64,000 nt of DNA from Paenibacillus sp. JNUCC32 (GTDB taxonomy: Bacteria > Bacillota > Bacilli > Paenibacillales > Paenibacillaceae): positions 1,798,001 through 1,862,000 of the forward strand of contig NZ_CP062260.1 of assembly GCF_014863545.1 (NCBI RefSeq). Reading direction: 5' to 3'. The notes beneath the pieces are model-generated. The model saw nothing but the letters and a program-made list of their open reading frames with translations, had not been told where the DNA came from and made no database searches. Numbering within the stretch: the first letter of the stretch is position 1; every line of letters begins with the position of its first letter. A program made the position numbers and the translations under genes. Positions 18,648 to 27,482 of the stretch are shown here, piece after piece.

Positions 18648-18680
18648 GCAACCCAAGCCCATTCGCTTGGGTTGCTTTTA
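18648..18680 (+). terminator. Rho-independent terminator
   Basis: An 11-bp perfect stem (18648-18658 with 18665-18675) and T-run end the GNAT gene. Confidence 0.9.
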
Positions 18681-18776
18681 TAAAGGGGATGGCTAGCCTG
18701 ATTTTCAAGATAGCAATCCATAAGAAACCCATTCTTGGTTGTTTTGCTATGATTGAAAAAAAGGAGTTGATTGAGG

Positions 18777-19193
18777 ATGACAGTCAAACTTACCCCTTAT
18801 TTAAATATGGAAGGGAATGCAAGGGAAGCTATCCGCTTCTATGAACAAGCTTTAGATGCCGAAGTCCTTTCCATCATTACTTACGGAGACATGCCGGAAA
18901 TGCCGAACACATACACGGATGCATTAAATCAGCTTGTCGCACATGCGAAGCTGCGGATTGGCGAAGCTGAACTCATGTTCTCGGATGCACCGACCGGCAC
19001 CTCGATTCCGAAAGGCAAACAGGTCACCATCTGCATTTCAACGAATAGCGTGGAGACATCCAAACGATTTTTTGAAGCCTTGGAGCAAGAGGGTCAAGTG
19101 AATATGCCGTTCGAGGAAGCCCCTTTTAGCCCAGGCTTTGGCGATGTAACCGATAAATTCGGCGTGACCTTCCAGATTTATACTGAGGATTAA
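18777..19193 (+). CDS. PhnB-like VOC-fold protein
   Basis: This 138-residue protein of the vicinal oxygen chelate superfamily is of the PhnB/DUF1338-like type. It starts TPYLNMEGNAREAIRFYEQAL and ends with the typical GDVTDKFGVTFQI. These proteins bind a metal in some family members; here the substrate is unknown. AAGGAG at 18761-18766 points to ATG 18777 rather than TTG 18771. It is monocistronic. Confidence 0.85.
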   Translation: MTVKLTPYLNMEGNAREAIRFYEQALDAEVLSIITYGDMPEMPNTYTDALNQLVAHAKLRIGEAELMFSDAPTGTSIPKGKQVTICISTNSVETSKRFFEALEQEGQVNMPFEEAPFSPGFGDVTDKFGVTFQIYTED

Positions 19194-19230
19194 TGCCTTT
19201 TCATGAAGTGCGAAACTGACTTTAAGTACT

Positions 19231-19262
19231 AAACCTAGTCCGTTACCAAGGCTGGGTTTACT
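19231..19262 (+). terminator. Probable terminator hairpin
   Basis: TAAACC...GGTTTA can pair, with extra inner pairs, just after the PhnB-like gene. The stem is imperfect and the tail is short. Confidence 0.45.
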
Positions 19263-19362
19263 GCTTTTTACAGAGTATCGCTTGTGTGGGATGACATCCG
19301 CCTCTATAACTTTGATATAATGCTGCGAGTGGTTTTACACGGACAGAATGTGAGGTGTTTGC

Positions 19363-20244
19363 ATGGACAACAAATATTTCGATCGCATCAAGGGCGGACT
19401 ATACGGGGTGGCCGTGGGCGACGCTTTGGGCGGGACGACAGAGTTTATGAGTACGCGGGAGATCGAAGCACAGTACGGTTATTTGACGGAAATCATCGGC
19501 GGCGGGGTCTGGAATCTGGAACCGGGAGAAGTGACCGACGATACGATGATGACGCTTTGCGTCGCGGCAGGCATTATCGAGAATCCTGCAGAGCCGATGG
19601 AAGCGATCGGGCGTTTCTTTATGGAATGGTATCAATCGCGTCCCAAAGACATCGGGAATATCATCCGTCATGTTTTTCAAACCTACGAAGGGGATTGGCT
19701 CGAAGCGGCTTTTGTTGCGCATATGGATATGGGGCAAAGCGGGGGGAATGGATCCCTCATGCGCTGCCTGCCGGCGGCACTGGCCTATAAGGATCCGGCG
19801 GACATGGAACGAGTGACGATTCTGCAGTCGAGGATGACGCATTACGATCCAAGGTGCGCCGATGCCTGCCTCATGTACAACCGAATCGCGTGGCGCCTTT
19901 TGCAGGGTGAAAACTTAAGGGCTGCCGTCATGGCCGAGGTGGCGGGAAGCGAATACGAACACTTGATTGAAGCCGAGCCCGATTGTCCGGCAAGCGGTTT
20001 TGTGGTGCATACCTTCCGCTGGGTACTGCATATTTTGCTCAACACATCAGATTTTGCAGGAGTCGTACAGAAGGCGGCCAATTTAGGGAATGATTCCGAT
20101 ACGATCGGCGCCATCGCCGGCGGGCTGGCGGGTATTTACTACGGGTATGAAGGCATACCAGCCCGATATGCGGAAGCGATTCTCATTAAAGATCGGCTCG
20201 ACAGGACGGTTTCGCAGCTGTATGAGTTGAAAACATCATCATAA
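19363..20244 (+). CDS. ADP-ribosylglycohydrolase-family protein
   Basis: This 293-residue protein has the DraG/ARH fold. The N-terminal GGLYGVAVGDALGGTTEF, the metal site EVTDDTMMTL and the C-terminal GNDSDTIGAIAGGLAG supply the acidic residues of the two-Mg site that cleaves ADP-ribose from proteins or small molecules. The target is unknown. No ADP-ribosyltransferase gene is nearby. GTGAGGTG precedes the ATG. It converges with the APH-like gene, overlapping by 6 bases, with no terminator between them. Confidence 0.9.
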   Translation: MDNKYFDRIKGGLYGVAVGDALGGTTEFMSTREIEAQYGYLTEIIGGGVWNLEPGEVTDDTMMTLCVAAGIIENPAEPMEAIGRFFMEWYQSRPKDIGNIIRHVFQTYEGDWLEAAFVAHMDMGQSGGNGSLMRCLPAALAYKDPADMERVTILQSRMTHYDPRCADACLMYNRIAWRLLQGENLRAAVMAEVAGSEYEHLIEAEPDCPASGFVVHTFRWVLHILLNTSDFAGVVQKAANLGNDSDTIGAIAGGLAGIYYGYEGIPARYAEAILIKDRLDRTVSQLYELKTSS

Positions 20245-21123
20245 ACCGTGCTTTTTATAGTCTCGGATAATGACATCCATCACGTGCTTCCCCCAATTCG
20301 AGGCTTCGGAGCCATGCTCGTTCCAAGCGAAGGTGATGAGTGCTTTCCACAAGGCCCATCCTCGTGCGCGATGAACGGTGTTATCATCAAAATTCATGCG
20401 GTTTAGGAAAATCCGGCGACTGTCGTCGTCAAAAAAGTTCCATGCCATCACGAGGTCGCTTGAAGGATCGCCGACACCCATCGTCCCGAAGTCGATAACG
20501 CCGCACAGCCGTCCATCCTTTACGAGCAGATTGCCTACCGCCACATCGCCGTGCAGCCACATCGGTGCGGATTGATATTTTGTCGTAAGGGAGAGTTCCC
20601 AAATTTCCGTTAAAAGCACTTGATCGTATTCGTCGGAAAGCGTTTCGATGATGGATCTGGTCTCATTGTCGTAGACGGCAAGGTTTCCTCCGCGATGAAA
20701 ATTTTGGGTGCCCGCCGGTACGCCGCCGCTTGCGTCGATCGCCTCCAGCTCCTTCAAAAATGCAGCGAGGTCTTCGGCAAATTCGTTAACATCCGAAATG
20801 TTGGCATGCGTTACGGTTTCGCCTTCAATCCAGCGATTGATCGACCATGGAAGAGGATACTCTTCCGTTGGCTCTCCTTTTGCAACCGGAGCCGGAATGG
20901 GCAAGGACAAATGGGGTTTGAAGACAGGGAGCCATGTCAGCTCTTTCTCGACAGCTGAAGCGTAGCGTTCGTGACTTGGCAGACGAACGGTCATATCGTT
21001 ACCCAGCCGATAGGTGCGATTATCGTGTCCGCTTTTTTCCACTGGGTTGATAGTTAAATCCTTCCATTGGGGGAATTGACTATGGATTAACCGGCGTACA
21101 AGTTCGGTGGTAATTTCAAACAT
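20239..21123 (-). CDS. APH-like aminoglycoside/small-molecule phosphotransferase
   Basis: This is a 294-residue kinase-fold protein. The catalytic loop is MWLHGDVAVGNLLV (Asp, Asn) and the metal-binding motif is VIDFGTMGVGDPSSDL. The N-lobe has RLPSHERYASAVEKE. Proteins of this type may phosphorylate aminoglycosides, macrolides or cellular metabolites. It resembles the broad APH family common in Bacillales, so resistance is possible but not shown. On its strand AGGAGG precedes the ATG at 21123. It converges on the ADP-ribosylglycohydrolase gene. Confidence 0.85.
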   Translation of the reverse strand: MFEITTELVRRLIHSQFPQWKDLTINPVEKSGHDNRTYRLGNDMTVRLPSHERYASAVEKELTWLPVFKPHLSLPIPAPVAKGEPTEEYPLPWSINRWIEGETVTHANISDVNEFAEDLAAFLKELEAIDASGGVPAGTQNFHRGGNLAVYDNETRSIIETLSDEYDQVLLTEIWELSLTTKYQSAPMWLHGDVAVGNLLVKDGRLCGVIDFGTMGVGDPSSDLVMAWNFFDDDSRRIFLNRMNFDDNTVHRARGWALWKALITFAWNEHGSEASNWGKHVMDVIIRDYKKHGL

Positions 21124-21497
21124 ACGCTCAACGCCTCCTAGGGTGAATTTTTATAAAAGTCAACAGTTGGTTTATTCAATACACACCGTTTCAGATTCTG
21201 GATTTCGTTGGCATCCATTCACCGAAGCTGCCGATTGATGCAAGCAAGCTTACGGAGTTTATTCAACGAGCTGGCGTGGTACCATCATTATAATTCCCGA
21301 TTCCGAACGGGTACAAGGGAGAGAATGGGTATAAAAAAAGCTGTAATTGAACTTAATTTAGCGGAACTACATAAGTAAAAATTCAGTCTTAAGTAGGAGG
21401 TGAACGATGATGCGGTCCGTATAATTAGATCATGAAAGGAGAGTCATTCCATTACACAAGAAATGCATTTTCATTGACAAATTGGAGGTAGAAAAGA
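21124..21497 (+). other. Region upstream of Mef-like pump with short leader frames
   Basis: No full gene is seen. A 46-codon frame at 21238-21378 contains AWYHHYNSRFRTG, vaguely like the end of a transposase, but it has no ribosome binding site. AGGAGG (21395-21400) is ideally placed before the 5-codon frame MMRSV (21407-21424). A 19-codon frame (21432-21491) then ends inside the binding site of the pump gene. These could be leader peptides. Confidence 0.4.
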
Positions 21498-22748
21498 TTG
21501 ACTAGGCACGATAAAAGCACCCAAGCACCAAGCCTGCTTCGCAATCGGTTCCTGCAGACGATTTTATTATCTAGCGTGCTCCTGCAGATCGGGATCTGGG
21601 TTCGTAATTTTGCTATTCTCCTGTACGTTGCGGATCGAACGAATAATGATCCATATGCGATTTCGTTAATCAGCGTAGCAGAATTCGCTCCTATTTTTGT
21701 TTTTTCGTTCATCGGAGGTACATTTGCCGACCGCTGGCGGCCTAAGCGAACAATGATCTGGTGCGACTTGTTATCCGCGGTATCGGTATTCGTTGTCCTT
21801 CTGACCATACATTACGGTTCTTGGCATTCCGTCTACCTCGTTGCGTTTATCTCGGCTATCCTTTCACAATTCTCGCAGCCGTCAAGCATGCGTTTGTTTA
21901 AGTATCATGTGGCAGAAGAACAACTGCAGCAAGGGATGGCTTTATTCCAATCGTTGATGGCCATCTTCATGGTGCTCGGCCCTATGCTTGGCACCTTCGT
22001 TTACAGCACGTTCGGCCTTGAAACATCGATTGCGATCATGGGCGCGGTATTTCTGCTGTCCGCACTCGTCCTTGTTCGTCTGCCGGAGGATAATATGAAG
22101 CCGCAGACCATCGCGGCTAAAGGCCAGTTCCGTAGAGATTTCGTTGAGGGCTTCCGCTATGTGTGGCAAAGCCAGGTGCTGCGAATGCTTGGACTCGCGT
22201 TTGTTCTCGCGGGACTTGCGGTTGGCGTAGCTCAAGCCCTCAACCTGTTTATCGTAACCGAGCGGCTGGGCAGGAGCGAGGAGTTCCTGCAATATCTGCT
22301 GATGGTGAATGGTGCAGCCATGCTGATCGGCGGCGGGATCGTAGCCGTCTTTGCGAAGCGGGTACCGCCGCAATTACTTCTTGCCATAGGCATGCTGTCA
22401 GGCGCCGTCTGCACGACAATTGTCGGGTATTCGACGAGCATTCCGCTGACACTGACCGTTCAATTTCTAAATGGACTCGTGTTCCCTTGCATTCATATCG
22501 GGATCAGCACGATGATTCTGAAATGGTCCAATGCTTCCATCGTCGGACGGGTGAACGGGGTTTTGAATCCGATGTTCGTTGGCATGATGGTCATTTCGAT
22601 GTCTTTCGCCGGCGCGTTAAAGGATGCCTTCTCACTGAGCACGATCTATAGCGGGGCAGGACTATTATTTCTTCTTGGCTCACTGGTCATGGTGCCGATC
22701 ATGAATCAAAAAGCGCCGGATCACGGACATCTTGCACAACAAACCTAA
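21498..22748 (+). CDS. MFS efflux transporter, Mef-like (DHA3)
   Basis: This is a 416-residue transporter with about 12 helices. The motif between helices 2 and 3 (GGTFADRWRPKRTMIWCD) and the overall layout match the DHA3 branch that includes macrolide exporters MefA/MefE and related pumps. It probably uses the proton gradient to expel a hydrophobic compound; the substrate is not known. The start is TTG, with GGAGG 9 bases upstream. Short leader frames upstream suggest translational control. A strong terminator follows. Confidence 0.85.
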   Translation: MTRHDKSTQAPSLLRNRFLQTILLSSVLLQIGIWVRNFAILLYVADRTNNDPYAISLISVAEFAPIFVFSFIGGTFADRWRPKRTMIWCDLLSAVSVFVVLLTIHYGSWHSVYLVAFISAILSQFSQPSSMRLFKYHVAEEQLQQGMALFQSLMAIFMVLGPMLGTFVYSTFGLETSIAIMGAVFLLSALVLVRLPEDNMKPQTIAAKGQFRRDFVEGFRYVWQSQVLRMLGLAFVLAGLAVGVAQALNLFIVTERLGRSEEFLQYLLMVNGAAMLIGGGIVAVFAKRVPPQLLLAIGMLSGAVCTTIVGYSTSIPLTLTVQFLNGLVFPCIHIGISTMILKWSNASIVGRVNGVLNPMFVGMMVISMSFAGALKDAFSLSTIYSGAGLLFLLGSLVMVPIMNQKAPDHGHLAQQT

Positions 22749-22771
22749 GCTTTAACATTTTCATGCGGAAG

Positions 22772-22801
22772 AACCGGCCAGGATCATGGCCGGTTTTTTT
22801 T
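22772..22801 (+). terminator. Rho-independent terminator
   Basis: A 9-bp GC-rich stem (22772-22780 with 22787-22795) and a run of eight T end the MFS gene. Confidence 0.92.
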
Positions 22802-22921
22802 GACATCTGGTGTTCAGCATTACAAATCAAACTTATTCCATAATCATGTAATTGTGGAAAACCTATCATGAAGATGTTAAGCTGATAATGACTGCTACTT
22901 TTTGAAAGGGGGACCTCAAGA

Positions 22922-23281
22922 ATGTTCCTCATGACAATCATATTGTATGTAATCATCTTCATTTGCGGGTATGTTTGGATCAAAAAAAAGCTGAAGGTAT
23001 CCTCGTCAGACGGACTGCTGTATAAGCATATCAATCGATTTCATTTAATTGGAGAGCTCATCCTTGTAGTCGCTGCCCTCATTGCCATTTTCGTTATGAG
23101 ATATGTATTGGAATGGAGAGTATGGGCTCATCAGGATATTATTCTTGTTGTTGCTATTCTGCATGCGTTCCGTTCCCTTGTAGAAAGACGCTATATGAAG
23201 GATACCAAACAACATTTCCTCAGTGCTTATGCAAGTGTTAGCGGTTTGCTGCTCTTTCTTGGCCTGGAGCTATTTGCATAA
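22922..23281 (+). CDS. Small membrane protein, DUF4181-like
   Basis: This 119-residue protein has four hydrophobic helices: an N-terminal one, one in LIGELILVVAALIAIFVM, one around DIILVVAILHAFRSLVE, and one at the C-terminus. Length and pattern suggest the DUF4181 family of Bacillales, of unknown function. GAAAGGGGG precedes the ATG. It is monocistronic with its own terminator. Confidence 0.7.
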   Translation: MFLMTIILYVIIFICGYVWIKKKLKVSSSDGLLYKHINRFHLIGELILVVAALIAIFVMRYVLEWRVWAHQDIILVVAILHAFRSLVERRYMKDTKQHFLSAYASVSGLLLFLGLELFA

Positions 23282-23355
23282 CAAGACAAGAAGAACGGAA
23301 TCCGCTAAGCTGCTAAGTTCGCCGTGTTTAATAGGATAAGATTATACATGCATAG

Positions 23356-23383
23356 AAAGCCGTGGAAACCGCGGCTTTTTTTG
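23356..23383 (+). terminator. Rho-independent terminator
   Basis: A 10-bp stem with one wobble (23356-23365 with 23369-23378) and T-run follow the DUF4181-like gene. Confidence 0.88.
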
Positions 23384-23485
23384 TTTTAACGATGTACGTT
23401 AGCAAATTTGCTTTAACCATATCTATGTATGTTATCATAGTAATAATTAATATATAGTTGAGCCTGATACTTGGAGGGAATACTC

Positions 23486-24298
23486 ATTAGTAACGTTACC
23501 CTGAATGAAGCGATGATCATGTTAAAGAAGACGAGCCGGACTTTTTATATACCCATTAGTTATTTGGAACTGGGATTAAAGGAGGCTGTTACATCTGCCT
23601 ATCTATGCATGAGGGCAATTGACGAAATTGAGGATCATAAAGAACTCACGGACGAATTGAAAGTGAAACTGCTGCTGGGCATTCATGATATATTCAAATC
23701 CGAGGATATGATGGTAACCCAAACACAACATTTGCTCTCACCTTACCAAGAAATATTACCGGACGTTACGATGCAGATCGATGACTGGGCGCTTCTTTGT
23801 CCGTCATCCGGCGCCCCGATCGTATATCGTTACATCGCCAAGATGTCGTTACATATGGCGCAGTGGGTTCAAAGCGGGTGGAATATCCACACGGAAGAGG
23901 ATTTGGACAGATATACTTATAGCGTGGCTGGGATGGTTGGAGAAATGTTATCCGAGCTTTGGCTCTGGCATGACGGGACGCAGTCTGATTCAACCAAAGC
24001 AATTGCCTTCGGAAGAGGACTGCAAGCGGTAAATATCCTTCGCAATAGAGAAGAGGATCTTCATCGCGGCGTCGACTTCTATCCGGATGGTTGGGGATTT
24101 AAGGAGATGCAGCAATACACACGCCGAAATTTACAAATTGCCGATTCATATATTGCCGATTTGAAGGATGGTCCAGCATTGAAATTTTGCAAAATCCCAT
24201 TATCCTTAGCTCATGCCACAGTAAATCTCATATCTGCTGGCGGAAGCAAATTAACGAGGGATGCCGTACTGAAAATCGTGAATCGCGTAACCGGCTAA
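23486..24298 (+). CDS. Squalene/phytoene synthase-like protein
   Basis: This is a 270-residue all-alpha isoprenoid-synthase fold. The first Asp-rich motif is intact (MRAIDEIEDHKE). The second reads NILRNREEDLHRG, with Asn where Asp normally starts the motif, so head-to-head prenyl condensation may be altered. A Bacillus relative, YisP, acts as a farnesyl diphosphate phosphatase instead. No other carotenoid or hopanoid genes are near. GGAGGG (23473-23478) is 7 bases before ATT 23486, which appears to be the start codon; the TTG at 23471 overlaps the binding site. Confidence 0.78.
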   Translation: MSNVTLNEAMIMLKKTSRTFYIPISYLELGLKEAVTSAYLCMRAIDEIEDHKELTDELKVKLLLGIHDIFKSEDMMVTQTQHLLSPYQEILPDVTMQIDDWALLCPSSGAPIVYRYIAKMSLHMAQWVQSGWNIHTEEDLDRYTYSVAGMVGEMLSELWLWHDGTQSDSTKAIAFGRGLQAVNILRNREEDLHRGVDFYPDGWGFKEMQQYTRRNLQIADSYIADLKDGPALKFCKIPLSLAHATVNLISAGGSKLTRDAVLKIVNRVTG

Positions 24299-24392
24299 TC
24301 GCATTGTTCATATGTATACCGGGTATGATAGTAACTTATTCACAGGCAAGTGAATGAACAGCAAGAAATCCGATAGATCCATATTAAGAAGG

Positions 24393-24420
24393 CAGCCGAC
24401 GCGTAATCGGCTGTTTTTTT
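24393..24420 (+). terminator. Rho-independent terminator
   Basis: CAGCCGA (24393-24399) pairs with TCGGCTG (24407-24413), followed by eight T. It ends the squalene-synthase-like gene. Confidence 0.88.
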
Positions 24421-24578
24421 GTTAAGTACTATTAAATTTCCTCCATGAAACGGACGGATGGATCGTTGGTGAGAAGTGGATACGAGAAGGGACAAGGAAT
24501 TATGAGGGAGAGCGGAGAAGTTCGTCATATGGAGAAATAAAAAAGCTTGGCCATAAGCCAAGCGACAATAAAAAAATA

Positions 24579-24622
24579 TTGAACATGAAAAATACGCTAT
24601 GTTATAATCAATAGCGCTATTG
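24579..24622 (+). promoter_or_regulatory. helD promoter with palindrome over the start site
   Basis: TTGAAC (24579-24584), an 18-bp spacer and TATAAT (24603-24608) are followed directly by the perfect 14-bp palindrome CAATAGCGCTATTG (24609-24622), which covers the expected transcription start. This is a plausible operator. Confidence 0.75.
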
Positions 24623-24625
24623 AAA

Positions 24626-24707
24626 AAATCAAGTTAACTGGCATTATCATTACTATTCCTAATTTGATTGTACACCAGTGACCTCTGATTTGTCAATGCT
24701 CTTTTTT
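24626..24707 (+). promoter_or_regulatory. helD leader element, shared with rph
   Basis: AAATCA (24626-24631) pairs with TGATTT (24686-24691) and ACTGG (24637-24641) with CCAGT (24675-24679). The loop holds TATTCCTAATTTGATTGTAC (24654-24673). The stem runs into TTGTCAATGCTCTTTTTT (24690-24707). The same two blocks occur at the same spacing upstream of rph (44684-44702 and 44719-44735). It is probably an attenuator or other RNA element. Confidence 0.6.
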
Positions 24708-24745
24708 ATCCCCATAAAATGGTAAAAGGAGTGTGTCAGAACAAC

Positions 24746-27160
24746 ATGGAAGCAAAAGAATGGCAGACAGAACAAGAACGGCTGGAACAGGTCAGGGAAA
24801 AGCTGAAAGCAAGGATTGGCGAGTTGGAACCTGTGGTTACCGGGCTAAGCGATCAGGCTGCTGAGATACGCAGACGATTCTGGGAAGAAGTAACGGTCAA
24901 CACAAGCACGGATGAAGAATTCGAAGAAACATTCTATACGATCAAACAACAGGCCGCGATATTAACCGAACGGGAACGCCGGCAGCGGCTTCTGACCCAG
25001 CAATGGAAGAACTTCAATCAGTTGCTGCCTTCTCCCTACTTCGGGCGCGTCGATTTTCTGGAAGACGGCATGAACCTGAGCGAGCAGATTTATATCGGCG
25101 TATCATCTTTCATCGATGAAGATGGAATGAACTTTCTGGTGTATGATTGGCGTACTCCTATCGCAAGTCTTTACTACGACCACTCCCCAGGCGCGGCCTC
25201 ATACATCACCCCGATGGGGCAGATTTCGGGTAGGATGGAGCTGAAACGGCAGTATCAGATTCACAATGGTCAAATTCGAAATATGTTTGATGCGAACCTG
25301 ACGATCGGCGACGAGCTGCTCCAGCAAATGCTAGCCAAGGGCGCAGATTCACAGATGAAAAGCATCGTATCCACTATTCAGCGGGAGCAAAACGCCATCA
25401 TCCGAAACGATCGCAGCCGGCTTCTGATCGTACAGGGCGCGGCCGGCAGCGGGAAGACCTCTGCGGCCTTGCAGCGCGTGGCGTACTTGCTGTACAAAAA
25501 CCGCGATTCGCTGAAGGCTGACCAGATTGTTCTTTTCTCGCCGAACCCGATTTTTAACAGCTATGTATCCTCTGTTCTTCCCGAGCTCGGCGAGGAGAAC
25601 ATGCAGCAGACGACGCTGCAGGAATATCTCGAATACTGGCTGGGTCCATCCTTGCGACTGGAGGATCCCTTTGATCAGATCGAATATGTGCTGACCGCAC
25701 AATCAACCCCGAATTACGAGACACGTCTTCAGGGAATTCAATACAAGGCATCGGAGTCTTTCATGAAAGCCTTGCAGAATTATGCGCAGTGGCTGGGCCG
25801 GGAAGGGATGCTATTCAAAGGCATTCGATTCCGGGAGCGTGATCTGATTACGGCGGAGCAAATGAGGACCCAATTTTACAGCTACGACCCTTCCTTGAGC
25901 TTGGCCAATCGGGTCGAGCAGCTACAGAAATGGCTGCTGAAGGAGCTATCGCTACTGGAACGCAAGGAGCTTAAGGCGTCCTGGGTAGTCGAGGAGCTGA
26001 GTTACCTCGATACAGAACTCTATGCGGAAGTGTTCGGCGAGCTGCACAAGGATCGGGAAGTCTTTGACATTGCCGAGCATTACGCCGTAGTGAACGAGAT
26101 AAAAAGCAATAAACGCCGGGGAGATGAAGGCGACTTTGATTTCGCCGGACGGGAAGAGGAATTGCTCAGCCAGCGGATCGTGAAGAAGAGTTTCAAACCG
26201 CTGAGGCAAACCGTGAGGAAATTATCGTTTATCGATGCCCACGGCTTATACGTCCAATTATTCGGCGATGTAGCTGCATATCGGGAAAAAACGAAGGAAT
26301 CCGATGTCCCTGCTATGTGGCCTGAAATCTGCAAGCAAACCAAAGAAAAGCTGGATCGGCTCGAATTATTCTATGAGGATGCGACTCCATATTTGTATTT
26401 AAAAGAATTGATCGAAGGCGTTCGGACGAACACCGAGATTCGGCATGTCTTCGTCGATGAGGGACAGGATTACTCGCCGTTTCAATACGAGTATCTCAAG
26501 AAACTATTCCCTCGTGCCCGCATGACGGTACTCGGCGATTTCGGGCAGGCGATCTTCATGCAGTCCACAAAGCTGCAAGGGGACGATTCGCCTCTGCTTC
26601 GGCTTTATGGTGAAGCCGATACAAGCTTGATTCGTCTAGTGCGCAGTTATCGTTCTACACGGGAGATCGTGGAATTCACGAAAGAACTGCTTATCGATGA
26701 GTCGGACATCGTACCCTTTGAGAGGAGCGGACCGAAGCCTGTTCTTGCTAGGTTTGAAGGCAGAGAGAGACGTGATGCGCAGTTGCTTAAAGACATCGCG
26801 GCACTTAAAGCCGACGGCATCGACTCTATTGCCATCATTACGAAGACTGCGGCCGAGAGCCGACAAGCATTGGAATCATTACAGTTGGAGGGATTCGAAG
26901 CCTTGCAGCTCATTACGAAGGAGACCGTCACCTATCAAAACGGGGTGATGGTTGTCCCCGTATATCTCGCAAAGGGCATCGAGTTCGATGCGGTCTTGGT
27001 CTATGATGCTTCGTCAGAAGCCTACGGCAGGGAAAACGAACGCAAGCTTCTTTATACGGCCTGTACGCGGGCCATGCACCGACTGTATCTTTACGCGACT
27101 GGCGAGTGGTCTCCGTTCGTGCAAGCAGTGCCTGAGCATTTGTACGAGAAAACAACATAA
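24746..27160 (+). CDS. helD: RNA polymerase-recycling helicase HelD
   Basis: This 804-residue UvrD/Rep-type SF1 ATPase has the HelD layout. An N-terminal coiled-coil arm (about residues 1-80) inserts into the RNA polymerase secondary channel. Walker A GAAGSGKTS lies near residue 231, Walker B is HVFVDEGQDYSPFQ, then TVLGDFGQAIF, RSYRSTREIVEFT, and the C-terminal YLAKGIEFDAVLVYD and LLYTACTRAM. HelD frees stalled polymerase from DNA, and some relatives (HelR) remove rifamycins from it. ATG 24746 lies 14 bases after AAAGGAG; the frame is open to 24719. Its leader resembles that of rph at 44765. Confidence 0.9.
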   Translation: MEAKEWQTEQERLEQVREKLKARIGELEPVVTGLSDQAAEIRRRFWEEVTVNTSTDEEFEETFYTIKQQAAILTERERRQRLLTQQWKNFNQLLPSPYFGRVDFLEDGMNLSEQIYIGVSSFIDEDGMNFLVYDWRTPIASLYYDHSPGAASYITPMGQISGRMELKRQYQIHNGQIRNMFDANLTIGDELLQQMLAKGADSQMKSIVSTIQREQNAIIRNDRSRLLIVQGAAGSGKTSAALQRVAYLLYKNRDSLKADQIVLFSPNPIFNSYVSSVLPELGEENMQQTTLQEYLEYWLGPSLRLEDPFDQIEYVLTAQSTPNYETRLQGIQYKASESFMKALQNYAQWLGREGMLFKGIRFRERDLITAEQMRTQFYSYDPSLSLANRVEQLQKWLLKELSLLERKELKASWVVEELSYLDTELYAEVFGELHKDREVFDIAEHYAVVNEIKSNKRRGDEGDFDFAGREEELLSQRIVKKSFKPLRQTVRKLSFIDAHGLYVQLFGDVAAYREKTKESDVPAMWPEICKQTKEKLDRLELFYEDATPYLYLKELIEGVRTNTEIRHVFVDEGQDYSPFQYEYLKKLFPRARMTVLGDFGQAIFMQSTKLQGDDSPLLRLYGEADTSLIRLVRSYRSTREIVEFTKELLIDESDIVPFERSGPKPVLARFEGRERRDAQLLKDIAALKADGIDSIAIITKTAAESRQALESLQLEGFEALQLITKETVTYQNGVMVVPVYLAKGIEFDAVLVYDASSEAYGRENERKLLYTACTRAMHRLYLYATGEWSPFVQAVPEHLYEKTT

Positions 27161-27323
27161 TTTGCTCTTTAACCAGGCTATTAGACCATCTAGAATACGA
27201 TGAGAGCAGTAGAAATAGGTAAGGGAGCAACGCAAGCCCTTTACTCAAAACCAAACCGATCGGAGCCGAAGGGACGATGCAGCCTCCGCTCATCGTGAAT
27301 CGTCTCCGAATTGCTCGTATGTC

Positions 27324-27362
27324 AATAACCTTGGCCTTTAAGTCGGCCAAGGTTATTTTTTT
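27324..27362 (+). terminator. Rho-independent terminator
   Basis: A perfect 13-bp stem (27324-27336 with 27345-27357), 8-base loop and T-run. It lies 160 bases after helD. No gene is seen in 27161-27482. Confidence 0.9.
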
Positions 27363-27482
27363 GTTATGACAATCAAGCAAAAAAAGATTGTGAATAATCA
27401 CTGTAGGGCAAGAGGACAAAAAAGGTGAAATTTAGCTTTGTGTCGAATTGCTTGTCAATCATAATGTAAAAAGGAGCCCAAA

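Noticed and set aside
21268..21290. TGGTACC in a T-box-like setting
   Set aside because: Lacks the rest of the T-box consensus and the downstream gene is an efflux pump, not an amino acid-related gene.
21238..21378. 46-codon frame resembling the end of a transposase
   Set aside because: Similarity is limited to a few residues and no terminal repeats or other transposase parts are found.
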